A DNA stretch of 19,105 nt from positions 1-19,105 of the forward strand of contig JAJYGO010000275.1 of assembly GCA_021785115.1 (NCBI GenBank), in the 5' to 3' direction. The notes beneath the pieces are model-generated. The model was given only the letters and a program-made list of their open reading frames with translations, did no database searches and had not been told where the DNA came from. Source of the stretch: Chloroflexota bacterium. GTDB lineage: Bacteria; Chloroflexota; Limnocylindria; Limnocylindrales; CSP1-4. Below are positions 1 through 8,445 of the stretch, in pieces. Made by a program: the position numbers and the translations under genes. Within the stretch, counting starts at the first letter, position 1; each line of letters begins with the position of its first letter.

Positions 1-171
1 GGGGAGGATCTTCCGATGCGTGAGGTCGCCGGTGGCGCCGAAGACCACGATGCAGGCCGGCTCGGGAACCTTCTCCAGGCGCAGCCCGGCGCGGAGCGGG
101 TTGACCTGCGTGCGGACCGTGCCGGCGCGGGCCGTGCCGGCACGGGAGGCGCCGGCGGCGCGAGGTGCCAT
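1..171 (-). CDS. zwf: Glucose-6-phosphate 1-dehydrogenase, N-terminal fragment (runs off window)
   Basis: Only the first 57 codons are inside the window; the gene continues past position 1. The visible protein begins with a low-complexity Ala/Arg/Gly/Thr tail of about 22 residues, then [20 protein letters not shown] and [14 protein letters not shown]. The last is the Rossmann NADP-binding signature of glucose-6-phosphate dehydrogenase (usually FGASGDLxxRKLxPA). The enzyme oxidises glucose 6-phosphate to 6-phosphogluconolactone and makes NADPH in the oxidative pentose phosphate pathway. The ATG at 171 follows a GGAAGGGAG ribosome site and lies 27 bp after the pgi stop codon, so it is the third gene of a tkt-pgi-zwf operon. 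The N-terminal extension before the Rossmann strand contains a repeated RAGT and is probably disordered. Identity rests on a short fragment, but the motif and context agree. Confidence 0.88.
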   Translation of the reverse strand, partial: MAPRAAGASRAGTARAGTVRTQVNPLRAGLRLEKVPEPACIVVFGATGDLTHRKILP

Positions 172-198
172 CTCAGCAGCTCCCTTCCGTGCGGGCGC

Positions 199-1935
199 TC
201 ACGAGAGCGCCGCTTCCAGGGCGGTCCGCAGGGCCGCCAGCCCGGCATCCGGGTCCGCGGAGCAGTCCACCCGCAGCACGGGCAGGTCGTGTGCCTCGAG
301 CGCCTGGAAGTCGCCGATCGCCTGCGCGTCGATGAGCGTGCCGAAGGAGTGGTCGGTGCCCGGCACCGGCAGGTCGCGCGGGTGCCCGGCCACCAGCTGC
401 AGGAACCAGCCGATGGGCGCGCCGCCCTTGTGCAGCTGGCCGGTGGAGTGCAGGAAGCGTGGGCCGTAGCCGAGCGTGGTGGCGCGTCGTGTCCGGTCGC
501 GCAGCAGCGTGCGGATCGCCTGCAGCGCCTCGGTGCGTTCCGGCGTGGGCGCCATGTACGCCTGGACGGCCGCGTAGCCGTTCGGCCCGAGTCGCTCCAG
601 GTGGCGCCGGAGCTCGCCGGCCACGCTGCCCGACCGCGTCCCCGCCCGGAGCGACGCGTCGCCCACGAGGGTGAGCGGCCCCTCCGCGGCGAGCGGCACG
701 AGCACCGGCAGGCGACCGTGCTCGCGGTAGTCGGCCAGGACCCGCCGGGTGTTGTCCTTCGACTCGGTGACGTTGGGCTCGTCGAACGGGTCGATCCCGA
801 GCACCGCCCCGGCCACGGCCGTCGCGAACTCCCAGCGGAAGAACTCGGCGCCCAGTCCCAGCTCGCCGTCCACCTCGATCTCGATGACGGGATGGCCCGC
901 GTCGACCAGCCCCGCGACCAGCGGTGCGGTCTCCTCCCGCCATCCGTCGTTCCCGGCGAGTGACAGCCGCACGAAGACCCGGTCGGGTCCGTAGGAGGCG
1001 ACCGCGCCGGCCGGCTCGCCGTCGATCGGCACGATGCCGACTCCGTGCTTGCCGGTGCTCTCCGCGATCAGCTGCTCCGCCCACGCGCCGAACGGGGCGA
1101 CGGCGGGATCGGCGAGGAAGGTGAGCTTGTCCCTGCCGGCCCGGGCCAGGGCGCCGAGCGTCACGCCGAGGGCGAGGCCGGGGTTCTCCTCGCTTTCCAC
1201 CCGGCAGCGCTGGGCCATCCGGACGCCGTGTTCGAGGAGCCGGCCCAGGCCGAGCCCCAGCAGCGAGCCGGGGACGCAGCCCACGTAGGTCAGCGCGCTG
1301 TAGCGGCCGCCGATGTCGGGCGGGTTGAGGAAGACCTCGCGGAAGTCGTTGACGTGCGGGATGGCCTCCATGCTCTTCCCGGGATCGGTGACGGCCGCGA
1401 AGTGGAGCGACGGCCAGGTGACGCCCCGGCCGTGCATCTCCTGGTCCCAGAACGAGGCGAGGAAGCTGAGCGTCTCGGTCGTGGTGCCCGACTTGGTCGA
1501 GACGATGTAGAGGGTGGTCTCCGGGTCGCACGTCTCGCGGATCCCGAGGACCGCGGCCGGGTCGGTCGAATCGAGCACGTGCACGGGGATCCCCGCGCCG
1601 TCCGCGACGCCGCAGACGCGGGCGAGCACGTCGGGCGCCAGGGAGCTGCCGCCCATGCCGCAGAGGACCGCACGCGCGAAGCCCTGCTCGCGCGCACCAT
1701 CGGCGAAGGCGCGCAGCTCGTCCACGTCCTCCAGGAAGGCCTCGGGGGCGTGCAGCCACCCCAGGCGGTTCTGGATCCTCGCCTGCACGGACGCGTCGCC
1801 CGACCAGAGCGTGGCGTCGCGGTCCCAGGCGCGCTCCACCCACCGCTCCGTCAGCGCGCGCCGCATGGCCGAATCCACGGCGTTCCGCAGGTCGTCGGGA
1901 AGCGAGATGCCCGTGATGGAGCGGCTGCCGGTCAT
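199..1935 (-). CDS. pgi: Glucose-6-phosphate isomerase (Tal-Pgi C-terminal-half type, stand-alone)
   Basis: Interconverts glucose 6-phosphate and fructose 6-phosphate in the cytoplasm. The 578-aa protein carries the SIS-type sugar-phosphate sites: CGMGGSSLAPDV (residues 92-103), STKSGTTTET (146-155), PPDIGGRYSALTYVG (205-219), and a late TTLGYGPRFLHSTGQLHKGG block. These residues, and the overall order, match the isomerase half of the fused transaldolase-isomerase proteins of Actinomycetota and Chloroflexota rather than the classic 450- or 550-aa Pgi. Here it is separate: a small transaldolase is encoded at 7734. I chose the ATG at 1935 because a near-perfect AAGGAGGAG (1940-1948) precedes it; the frame is open for 18 more codons upstream, into the tkt stop region, without a better start. 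It lies 37 bp after tkt and 27 bp before zwf, so the three are very likely co-transcribed. Confidence 0.93.
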   Translation of the reverse strand: MTGSRSITGISLPDDLRNAVDSAMRRALTERWVERAWDRDATLWSGDASVQARIQNRLGWLHAPEAFLEDVDELRAFADGAREQGFARAVLCGMGGSSLAPDVLARVCGVADGAGIPVHVLDSTDPAAVLGIRETCDPETTLYIVSTKSGTTTETLSFLASFWDQEMHGRGVTWPSLHFAAVTDPGKSMEAIPHVNDFREVFLNPPDIGGRYSALTYVGCVPGSLLGLGLGRLLEHGVRMAQRCRVESEENPGLALGVTLGALARAGRDKLTFLADPAVAPFGAWAEQLIAESTGKHGVGIVPIDGEPAGAVASYGPDRVFVRLSLAGNDGWREETAPLVAGLVDAGHPVIEIEVDGELGLGAEFFRWEFATAVAGAVLGIDPFDEPNVTESKDNTRRVLADYREHGRLPVLVPLAAEGPLTLVGDASLRAGTRSGSVAGELRRHLERLGPNGYAAVQAYMAPTPERTEALQAIRTLLRDRTRRATTLGYGPRFLHSTGQLHKGGAPIGWFLQLVAGHPRDLPVPGTDHSFGTLIDAQAIGDFQALEAHDLPVLRVDCSADPDAGLAALRTALEAALS

Positions 1936-1972
1936 CGAGCTCCTCCTTGCGGCCGAGTGCTGCGCACCCCGA

Positions 1973-4057
1973 TCAGCGCTCCGGCGCATGCGGCACGGCG
2001 TGTGCCGGCTTCGCGGCGATCACCCCGCGCGTGCGCCCGGCCAGGACGCCCTCCGCCACCTCCACGAGGTGGGCGGTGGTGATCCCGAACGCGTCCATCA
2101 CCTGGGGCCCCGGGCCGGAGAGCCCGAACTCCTCGACGGCGACGATCGCCCCGCCCGGCCCCACCCAGCGGTCCCAGCCGAGCGAGACGCCCGCCTCGAT
2201 GCTGACGCGGGCCGTCACGTCGGAGGGCAGCACCTGCTCGCGGTAGGCCGGATCCTGCCGTCCGAAGAGCTCCCAGCACGGCATCGACACCACGCGGGTG
2301 GGGGTGCCGGCGGCCTGGAGCTGCGCGCGGGCGTCCATGGCGAGTTGCAGCTCGGAGCCGGTCGCCAGCAGCAGGAGGCGGGGCCCGGTGGCGGCGCCGC
2401 GGGCGTCGGTCGCATCGGCGAGCACGTAGGCGCCGCGCGCCACGCCCTCGGGGGCGAGGTCGCGGGTGGCCTCGAAGACCGGCAGCTTCTGGCGGCTCAG
2501 GGCCAGCGCCACCGGGCCGTCCGCCCGGTTCGCCGCCACACGCCAGGCCGCCACCGTCTCGTTCGCGTCGCCGGGCCGGATCACCCAGAGGTTCGGGATG
2601 GCGCGGAGCGCCGCCAGGTGCTCCACCGGCTCGTGCGTGGGGCCGTCCTCCCCGAGCCCGATCGAGTCGTGCGTCCAGACGTAGATCACGTGCAGCCGCC
2701 CGAGGGCCGCGAGCCGGACGCTGCCGCGCATGTAGTCGCTGAACGTCAGGAACGTCCCCACGAACGGGAGCACGCCGCCGTGGCAGGCGAAGCCGTTGGC
2801 GATGCCGCCCATGGCGTGCTCGCGGACCCCGAAGCGGATGTTGCGGCCGGCCGGCTCGGCGATGTCGAACTGCGCGGAGTCCTTGATGTCGGTCAGGTTG
2901 CTCTCGGAGAGGTCCGCCGCCCCGCCGAACAGCTCGGGCAGCGCCGAGGCCACGGCCTGGATGGCCGCCGCGGAGGCCTGGCGGGTGGCCTGCGCCTGGT
3001 CCGTCCCGAACGAGGGGAGGGCCGCGTCCCAGCCGTCCGGGAGCCGGCCCGCCAGGCGGCGCTCCAGCTCGGCCGCCTCCGCCGGGAACGCCGCGCGGTA
3101 GGCGTCCATCCGCTCGTGCCACGCGCGCGCGAGCATCTCCCCGCGGGGGACCGCCTCGCGGAAGAGGCGCAGCGCCTCCTCGGGCACGTAGAAGTGCCGG
3201 TCCGGGTCCCACCCGTAGGCCTCCTTGGTCAGCCGCACCTCGTCCTCGCCCAGCGCCTGCCCGTGCGCCTTCGAGGAGTCCTGCCGGTGGGGCGACCCGT
3301 AGCCGATGTGCGTGCGGACGGCGACGAGGCTTGGCCGGGGGTCCTCGCGCGCGGCCTCGATCGCCGCCGCGATCGCCTCGATGTCGTTGCCGTCCTCCAC
3401 GCGACGCGTGTCCCAGCCGTACGCATCGAAGCGCTCCAGCACGTCCTCGCTGAACGCCCAGGACGTGGGCCCGTCGAGCTGCACGTGGTTGTCGTCGTAC
3501 AGCGCGACCAGCCGGCCCAGGCGCAGCCGGCCGGCCAGGCTCGCCGCCTCCGACGCGATTCCCTCCTGGAGATCGCCGTCGCCGCAGATGGTGTACGTCC
3601 AGTGGTCGACGACCTCGTGGCCGGGACGGTTGAACTCGGCCGCCAGGTGCCGCTCCGCGATGGCCATCCCCACGGCATTGGAGAAGCCCTGGCCGAGCGG
3701 CCCGGTGGTCGCCTCGACGCCGGGCGTCAGCCCGTACTCGGGGTGCCCCGGGGTGCGCGACCCGAGCTGGCGGAACCGCTTCAGCTCGTCGAGCGGAAGG
3801 TCGTACCCGGTGAGATGGAGCAGGGAGTAGAGAAGCATGCTCCCATGCCCGGCGGACAGGACGAACCGGTCGCGGTCCGGCCACGCGGGATCGTGCGGGG
3901 CATGGCGGAGGAAGCGGGTCCACAGGACGTAGGCCATGGGAGCGGCGCCCATCGGCATGCCGGGGTGGCCGCTGTTGGCGGCCTGGACACCGTCCATGGA
4001 CAGGGTGCGGATCGTGTCGATCGCGAGCTGGTCGACCCGCCCCGTCGAAACACTCAT
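1973..4057 (-). CDS. tkt: Transketolase
   Basis: Thiamine-diphosphate enzyme that moves two-carbon ketol units between sugar phosphates in the non-oxidative pentose phosphate pathway. The 694-aa length is normal. Visible motifs: [15 protein letters not shown] with catalytic His31, [15 protein letters not shown] with His71, [14 protein letters not shown] (119-132), and the ThDP/Mg site [18 protein letters not shown] (159-176) followed by [11 protein letters not shown]. In the pyrimidine-binding domain are [18 protein letters not shown], which holds the catalytic Glu, and [14 protein letters not shown]. The frame stays open upstream to 4222, but the family start ([20 protein letters not shown]) fixes ATG 4057; the ribosome site there is only a GGGGG run. 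It is the first gene of tkt-pgi-zwf, and its upstream region is shared with the divergent gene at 4330. Confidence 0.96.
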   Translation of the reverse strand: MSVSTGRVDQLAIDTIRTLSMDGVQAANSGHPGMPMGAAPMAYVLWTRFLRHAPHDPAWPDRDRFVLSAGHGSMLLYSLLHLTGYDLPLDELKRFRQLGSRTPGHPEYGLTPGVEATTGPLGQGFSNAVGMAIAERHLAAEFNRPGHEVVDHWTYTICGDGDLQEGIASEAASLAGRLRLGRLVALYDDNHVQLDGPTSWAFSEDVLERFDAYGWDTRRVEDGNDIEAIAAAIEAAREDPRPSLVAVRTHIGYGSPHRQDSSKAHGQALGEDEVRLTKEAYGWDPDRHFYVPEEALRLFREAVPRGEMLARAWHERMDAYRAAFPAEAAELERRLAGRLPDGWDAALPSFGTDQAQATRQASAAAIQAVASALPELFGGAADLSESNLTDIKDSAQFDIAEPAGRNIRFGVREHAMGGIANGFACHGGVLPFVGTFLTFSDYMRGSVRLAALGRLHVIYVWTHDSIGLGEDGPTHEPVEHLAALRAIPNLWVIRPGDANETVAAWRVAANRADGPVALALSRQKLPVFEATRDLAPEGVARGAYVLADATDARGAATGPRLLLLATGSELQLAMDARAQLQAAGTPTRVVSMPCWELFGRQDPAYREQVLPSDVTARVSIEAGVSLGWDRWVGPGGAIVAVEEFGLSGPGPQVMDAFGITTAHLVEVAEGVLAGRTRGVIAAKPAHAVPHAPER

Positions 4058-4077
4058 CTGAGGAAGGCCCCCGATAG

Positions 4078-4120
4078 GCAGCAGCGCCGGCGCGCCGTGG
4101 GCCGACCCGCCCGCTGCTGC
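4078..4120 (-). promoter_or_regulatory. Long inverted repeat in the tkt 5' leader
   Basis: GCAGCAGCG (4078-4086) and CGCTGCTGC (4112-4120) are perfect 9-bp complements separated by 25 nt. The spacer itself contains the palindrome CGGCGCGCCG (4088-4097). The structure lies wholly between the putative tkt -10 and the tkt ATG, so it would fold in the mRNA leader. It has no U-tract, so a simple intrinsic terminator is unlikely. A control role is inference. Confidence 0.45.
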
Positions 4121-4124
4121 GGCA

Positions 4125-4153
4125 TTGGTCACAGGTTCGTTGCCGCCTACTAT
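4125..4153 (+). promoter_or_regulatory. Possible sigma70-type promoter, plus strand
   Basis: TTGGTC (4125-4130), 17 bp, TACTAT (4148-4153). It overlaps the minus-strand TATAGT almost completely. If used it would give a leader of about 170 nt to the gene at 4330. The second plus-strand candidate at 4212-4240 is closer to the gene, so this one may be secondary or fortuitous. Confidence 0.35.
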
Positions 4154-4154
4154 A
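4149..4154 (-). promoter_or_regulatory. Putative -10 element for the tkt-pgi-zwf operon
   Basis: On the minus strand this reads TATAGT, five of six matches to TATAAT. No good -35 is visible 16-19 bp further upstream (TCGGCC at 17 bp). Transcription would begin near 4142 and give a leader of about 85 nt before the tkt ATG. It is the only A/T-rich hexamer in this very GC-rich intergenic region besides the plus-strand boxes. Confidence 0.5.
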
Positions 4155-4211
4155 GCCGCGGACCCCGATCCGGCCGAGCGTGCGTGCCGTGCCCTGCCCT
4201 CGGTGTGCGCC

Positions 4212-4240
4212 TTGTGCGGCACTTCCGCGGTCGGTACACT
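4212..4240 (+). promoter_or_regulatory. Putative promoter of the duplicated-domain gene
   Basis: TTGTGC (4212-4217), 17 bp spacer, TACACT (4235-4240). Predicted start is near 4247, leaving a leader of about 83 nt to the ATG at 4330. Spacing is ideal and both hexamers match the consensus at four positions. Confidence 0.55.
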
Positions 4241-4329
4241 CGCCCAAACGGTCGCCCTCGACGCAGCGAACGGCGGGCGAGGCTTCTGCGGCTGATCGAA
4301 GGGACGGCCGGGTCGCAGGGAGGGCCCGC

Positions 4330-4866
4330 ATGCGCATCTACGAGGGGAGTCCCCGCCAGGACTTCGAGGAGGTGCTGCGCTCGATCGGCGCGGTGCTCGA
4401 CCAGCGCGGGATGCGCGAGGTCTCGCTCGTGGAGATCCCGGACGGATTCGTGGTCCAGGGGCTGGTGCTCGACCAGGTCGGGGCGACCCGCAGCGACTCG
4501 TACGGCCAGCAGCACAAGGAAACCCTGACCTTCGTGGACGACGACATCGCGCGGTTCATGGAGGAGGGAGTCGCCCGTCGCGAGCAGCCCACGCCGGTGC
4601 CCTCCTTCGTGGACGCGGGCCGGTACGAGTCGGCGCTCCGGGTGATCGGTCACTACATCGACCAGCAGCGTCCGCGCGACGTCTTCTTCTTCGAGCAGGA
4701 GGGCGCCTACGTGGTGCGCCTGCTCATGTCGAGCCAGGCGGGCGCGCGGCACATGCTGATCGAGTTCACCCGCGACGACGTCGCCCAGCTGGTCGCCCAG
4801 GCGCCGGAGGGGCGACATTCGGCCCGTGCGGAGAACGCCGTTCCGGGCACGCCGCGGCAACCCTGA
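4330..4866 (+). CDS. Unrecognised protein with an internally duplicated ~60-aa domain
   Basis: I do not recognise a named family. The 178-aa product has no signal peptide or membrane segment, so it is probably cytoplasmic. It is built from two copies of one domain. Copy 1 (residues 11-80) contains [20 protein letters not shown], then [10 protein letters not shown] and [10 protein letters not shown]. Copy 2 (residues 98-159) contains [20 protein letters not shown], then [10 protein letters not shown] and [10 protein letters not shown]. Shared positions include LRxIG (16-20 and 103-107), DQ (24-25, 111-112), R-x-V, VV (41-42, 128-129) and DD-hydrophobic-A. The pattern reads as helix, strands, helix. 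The last ~18 residues are polar and probably disordered. ATG 4330 is preceded by GGGAGGG with good spacing; the frame is open further upstream but without such a site. A clear promoter precedes it and the small membrane peptide gene follows after 40 bp. Function unknown. Confidence 0.82.
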   Translation: MRIYEGSPRQDFEEVLRSIGAVLDQRGMREVSLVEIPDGFVVQGLVLDQVGATRSDSYGQQHKETLTFVDDDIARFMEEGVARREQPTPVPSFVDAGRYESALRVIGHYIDQQRPRDVFFFEQEGAYVVRLLMSSQAGARHMLIEFTRDDVAQLVAQAPEGRHSARAENAVPGTPRQP

Positions 4867-4869
4867 ACC

Positions 4870-4878
4870 TGCTAGCGT
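4870..4878 (+). promoter_or_regulatory. Extended -10 promoter for the 51-aa membrane peptide
   Basis: TGC followed by TAGCGT (4873-4878) starts four bases after the stop of the preceding gene. No -35 is visible, which fits an extended -10 promoter. Transcription would start near 4885 and give a 22-nt leader holding the ribosome site GGAAGGAG (4893-4900). The same TGCTAnnnT form recurs before rho and obg. Confidence 0.45.
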
Positions 4879-4906
4879 GGGGTCCACCCGCGCGGAAGGA
4901 GAACAC

Positions 4907-5062
4907 GTGAAGGCCCTCAAGATCGTCGCGGTGGCGCTCGGCGTCACGCTCGCCGCCCTCATCATCATTCCGCTCCTGGTGCTGGCCGGGCTCTTCATCT
5001 GGCTCAAGCTGACCGAGGAAGCGGACGACGAGTCGCTCGAGCTGGAGCAGGAGCCGTCCTGA
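4907..5062 (+). CDS. Small single-span membrane protein (51 aa)
   Basis: Starts at GTG 4907, set by the strong ribosome site GGAAGGAG six bases upstream. The protein is a short basic start (VKALK), a long hydrophobic segment at about residues 6-34 (rich in Ile, Leu, Val and Ala, with a central Pro and a late Trp), then a strongly acidic tail with eight Glu and three Asp plus QEPS. The charge pattern predicts N-in, C-out, with the acidic tail outside. No family recognised. It has its own likely extended -10 promoter and sits 13 bp before the HAD phosphatase start. It could be a small membrane regulator or subunit; nothing in the sequence decides. Confidence 0.7.
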   Translation: MKALKIVAVALGVTLAALIIIPLLVLAGLFIWLKLTEEADDESLELEQEPS

Positions 5063-5075
5063 TCAGCGCCGGCGC

Positions 5076-5888
5076 GTGAGGCGCGCCGGACCGGTACCGC
5101 CGCCGCGATCCGGAGGCCTGCCGCTCAGCGTCCTGGTCGATTTCGACGGGACCGTCGCCGCCACGGACGTCACGGACGTCCTGCTGTCGCTGCACGCGAC
5201 CGACCCGTCGTGGCGCGCCCGCGACGAGGACTACGTCGCCGGTCGGGCAGGATCCCGCACCCTGCTCGCCTGGGATGCCACGATCCTCGACCCGGATCCC
5301 GCCCGCCTGCTGGCCACCGCTCGCTCGCAGCCGCTCGATCCCGGATTCGCCGCCGCGGTGGAATTCGTGCGCGCGGCCGGGGGAGAGGTGGAGGTGGTGA
5401 GCGACGGGCTCGGCTTCTACGTCGAGCCGCTGCTCGCCCGGGCCGGGGCCGGCGATCTCCCCGTCGCTACCTCGTCCATGGACCTCCGCGCCGTGCCCTA
5501 CCGCCTCGAGTTCCCGTACGGGCATCCTGCGTGCCTGGTGTGCGGCACCTGCAAGCGCGGGCGCGTCCTGGCGCACCAGGACGCCGGACGGTACGTGGTG
5601 TTCGTGGGCGACGGCGAGAGCGACCGCTACGCCGCGTGGCACGCGGACCTGGTGCTGGCCAAGGGGCGCCTCGCCGCGCTGTGCAAGGCGCAGGGCTGGC
5701 CGTACCGCGCGTGGCGGGACTTCGCCGGGGTCCGCGCACTGCTCGGGGCCGCGATCGCGGACGGGACCGTGCCCCCGACGGAGCGCGAGGTGCGGCAGCG
5801 CCGGGAGGCCGTCGCGCGGCGCGGCTTCATCTGCGGCCCCGAGGCATGGGGACCGGGCAGGACTGCGCCGCCGCCCACGGTTCGCTGA
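5076..5888 (+). CDS. HAD-superfamily phosphatase, MtnX/SerB-like
   Basis: A 270-aa haloacid-dehalogenase-fold phosphatase. Motif I is LVDFDGTVAATDVTDVLL, giving nucleophile Asp22 and acid/base Asp24. Motif II is VEVVSDGLGFYVEPLL. Lys160 follows a Cys cluster (CLVCGTCK, Cys153/156/159), and motif IV is VFVGDGESDRYAA (Asp179, Asp183). The layout, with a GxCK just before the last third, resembles HAD-IB enzymes such as MtnX (2-hydroxy-3-keto-5-methylthiopentenyl-1-phosphate phosphatase of methionine salvage) and SerB. No other methionine-salvage gene is in the window, so the substrate is not assigned. The start is uncertain: GTG 5076 has no ribosome site, while a CGGAGG at 5111-5116 sits just before the first beta strand without a usable ATG/GTG/TTG. 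The C-terminal ~50 residues beyond the HAD core are Arg-rich. Confidence 0.82.
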   Translation: MRRAGPVPPPRSGGLPLSVLVDFDGTVAATDVTDVLLSLHATDPSWRARDEDYVAGRAGSRTLLAWDATILDPDPARLLATARSQPLDPGFAAAVEFVRAAGGEVEVVSDGLGFYVEPLLARAGAGDLPVATSSMDLRAVPYRLEFPYGHPACLVCGTCKRGRVLAHQDAGRYVVFVGDGESDRYAAWHADLVLAKGRLAALCKAQGWPYRAWRDFAGVRALLGAAIADGTVPPTEREVRQRREAVARRGFICGPEAWGPGRTAPPPTVR

Positions 5889-5944
5889 CCCGTGCCGCGG
5901 GGATCCGGGCCGGTCCGCGCAGCCCGTGTCGCTCCGGGCGGCGC

Positions 5945-7650
<1,706 letters not shown>

Positions 7651-7656
7651 GCCGCC

Positions 7657-7675
7657 GCACGACCGGTGGTCGTGC
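7657..7675 (+). terminator. Perfect hairpin between pyrG and tal
   Basis: GCACGACC (7657-7664), loop GGT, GGTCGTGC (7668-7675), starting seven bases after the pyrG stop. There is no following T-run, so it is at best a partial terminator or an RNA-end stabiliser; it could also be a protein-binding dyad. A second, weaker hairpin CGCGCG/CGCGCG (7705-7720) lies just before the tal ribosome site. Confidence 0.35.
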
Positions 7676-7733
7676 CGGCACGAACCGCCGGCGGCCACGG
7701 ACCGCGCGCGTCGGCGCGCGAGCAAGGAGACGC

Positions 7734-8429
7734 ATGAAGCTCTTCATCGACACCGCGGACATCGAGGAGATCCGGACCGTCGCGCGCTGGGGCGTGCTGG
7801 ACGGCGTCACCACCAACCCGAGCCTCTTCGCCCGCACCAGCGGCAGGACGTACGACGAGGTGCTCAAGGAGATCTGCCAGATCACCGACGGCCCCGTCAG
7901 CGCGGAGGTCGTGGCGGAGGACCTGGACGGGATGCTCCGCGAGGGCCGGCACTTCGCCGGACTGGCCGACAACATCTACGTCAAGGTCCCCATGAGCGAG
8001 ACCGGGCTCGAGGCCCTCTCCCACTTCCGCGCGGAGGGGATCAAGACCAACTGCACGCTGATCTTCACCGCCAACCAGGGGCTGCTGGCGGCCAAGGCCG
8101 GCGCGAACCTCCTGTCGCCCTTCGTGGGCCGCCTGGACGACATCAACCAGGACGGCATGATCGTGATCCGCGAGCTCGTCTCGATCGTCGAGATCCACGA
8201 GCTCGAGAGCGAGGTCCTCGCGGCCTCCATCCGCAACCCGCTGCACGTCACCCAGGCGGCGCTGGCCGGTTCGCACATCGCCACGCTGCCGTTCAAGGTG
8301 TTCCAGCAGATGATCCAGCACCCCCTGACCGACAAGGGAATCGCGCAGTTCCGCAGCGACTGGGACAAGGCCCGCAAGGCGCTCGAGCAGTCGCGCGATC
8401 AGGCCGCCGGAGCGCGCGCTGGCGCCTGA
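7734..8429 (+). CDS. tal: Transaldolase, small FSA/TalC type
   Basis: A 231-aa class I aldolase-fold enzyme of the small transaldolase/fructose-6-phosphate aldolase group. It begins MKLFIDTADIEEIRTVARWG, then VTTNPSLFAR (25-34), and DNIYVKVPMSETG with the Schiff-base lysine Lys84. TNCTLIFTANQGLLAAKAGA and SPFVGRLDDI (128-137) follow. Glu58 (VSAEVVAED) sits where E. coli FSA has Gln59; in this family Glu is associated with true transaldolase activity, so I favour sedoheptulose-7-phosphate:glyceraldehyde-3-phosphate transfer. It completes the non-oxidative pentose phosphate pathway with tkt on the other strand 3.7 kb away. ATG 7734 follows AAGGAG (7724-7729). Downstream, the EamA exporter frame begins within or just after its end. 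Confidence 0.93.
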   Translation: MKLFIDTADIEEIRTVARWGVLDGVTTNPSLFARTSGRTYDEVLKEICQITDGPVSAEVVAEDLDGMLREGRHFAGLADNIYVKVPMSETGLEALSHFRAEGIKTNCTLIFTANQGLLAAKAGANLLSPFVGRLDDINQDGMIVIRELVSIVEIHELESEVLAASIRNPLHVTQAALAGSHIATLPFKVFQQMIQHPLTDKGIAQFRSDWDKARKALEQSRDQAAGARAGA

Positions 8430-8433
8430 CACC

Positions 8434-8439
8434 GGGGAG
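8434..8439 (+). promoter_or_regulatory. Ribosome-binding site pointing to a CTG start
   Basis: GGGGAG lies six bases before the in-frame CTG at 8446. In the 222 bp between the last upstream in-frame stop (8326) and ATG 8551 there is no in-frame ATG, GTG or TTG. This site therefore supports CTG as the start of the EamA exporter. Confidence 0.4.
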
Positions 8440-8445
8440 CGGCGC

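Noticed and set aside
1932..4337. An 801-codon minus-strand frame over tkt
   Set aside because: Out-of-frame shadow of transketolase; low-complexity Arg/Pro/Gly translation.
1514..4528. A 1004-codon open frame on the plus strand across tkt and pgi
   Set aside because: Antisense to two certain genes; Ala/Arg/Gly-rich translation with no motif. Long empty frames are expected in DNA this GC-rich.
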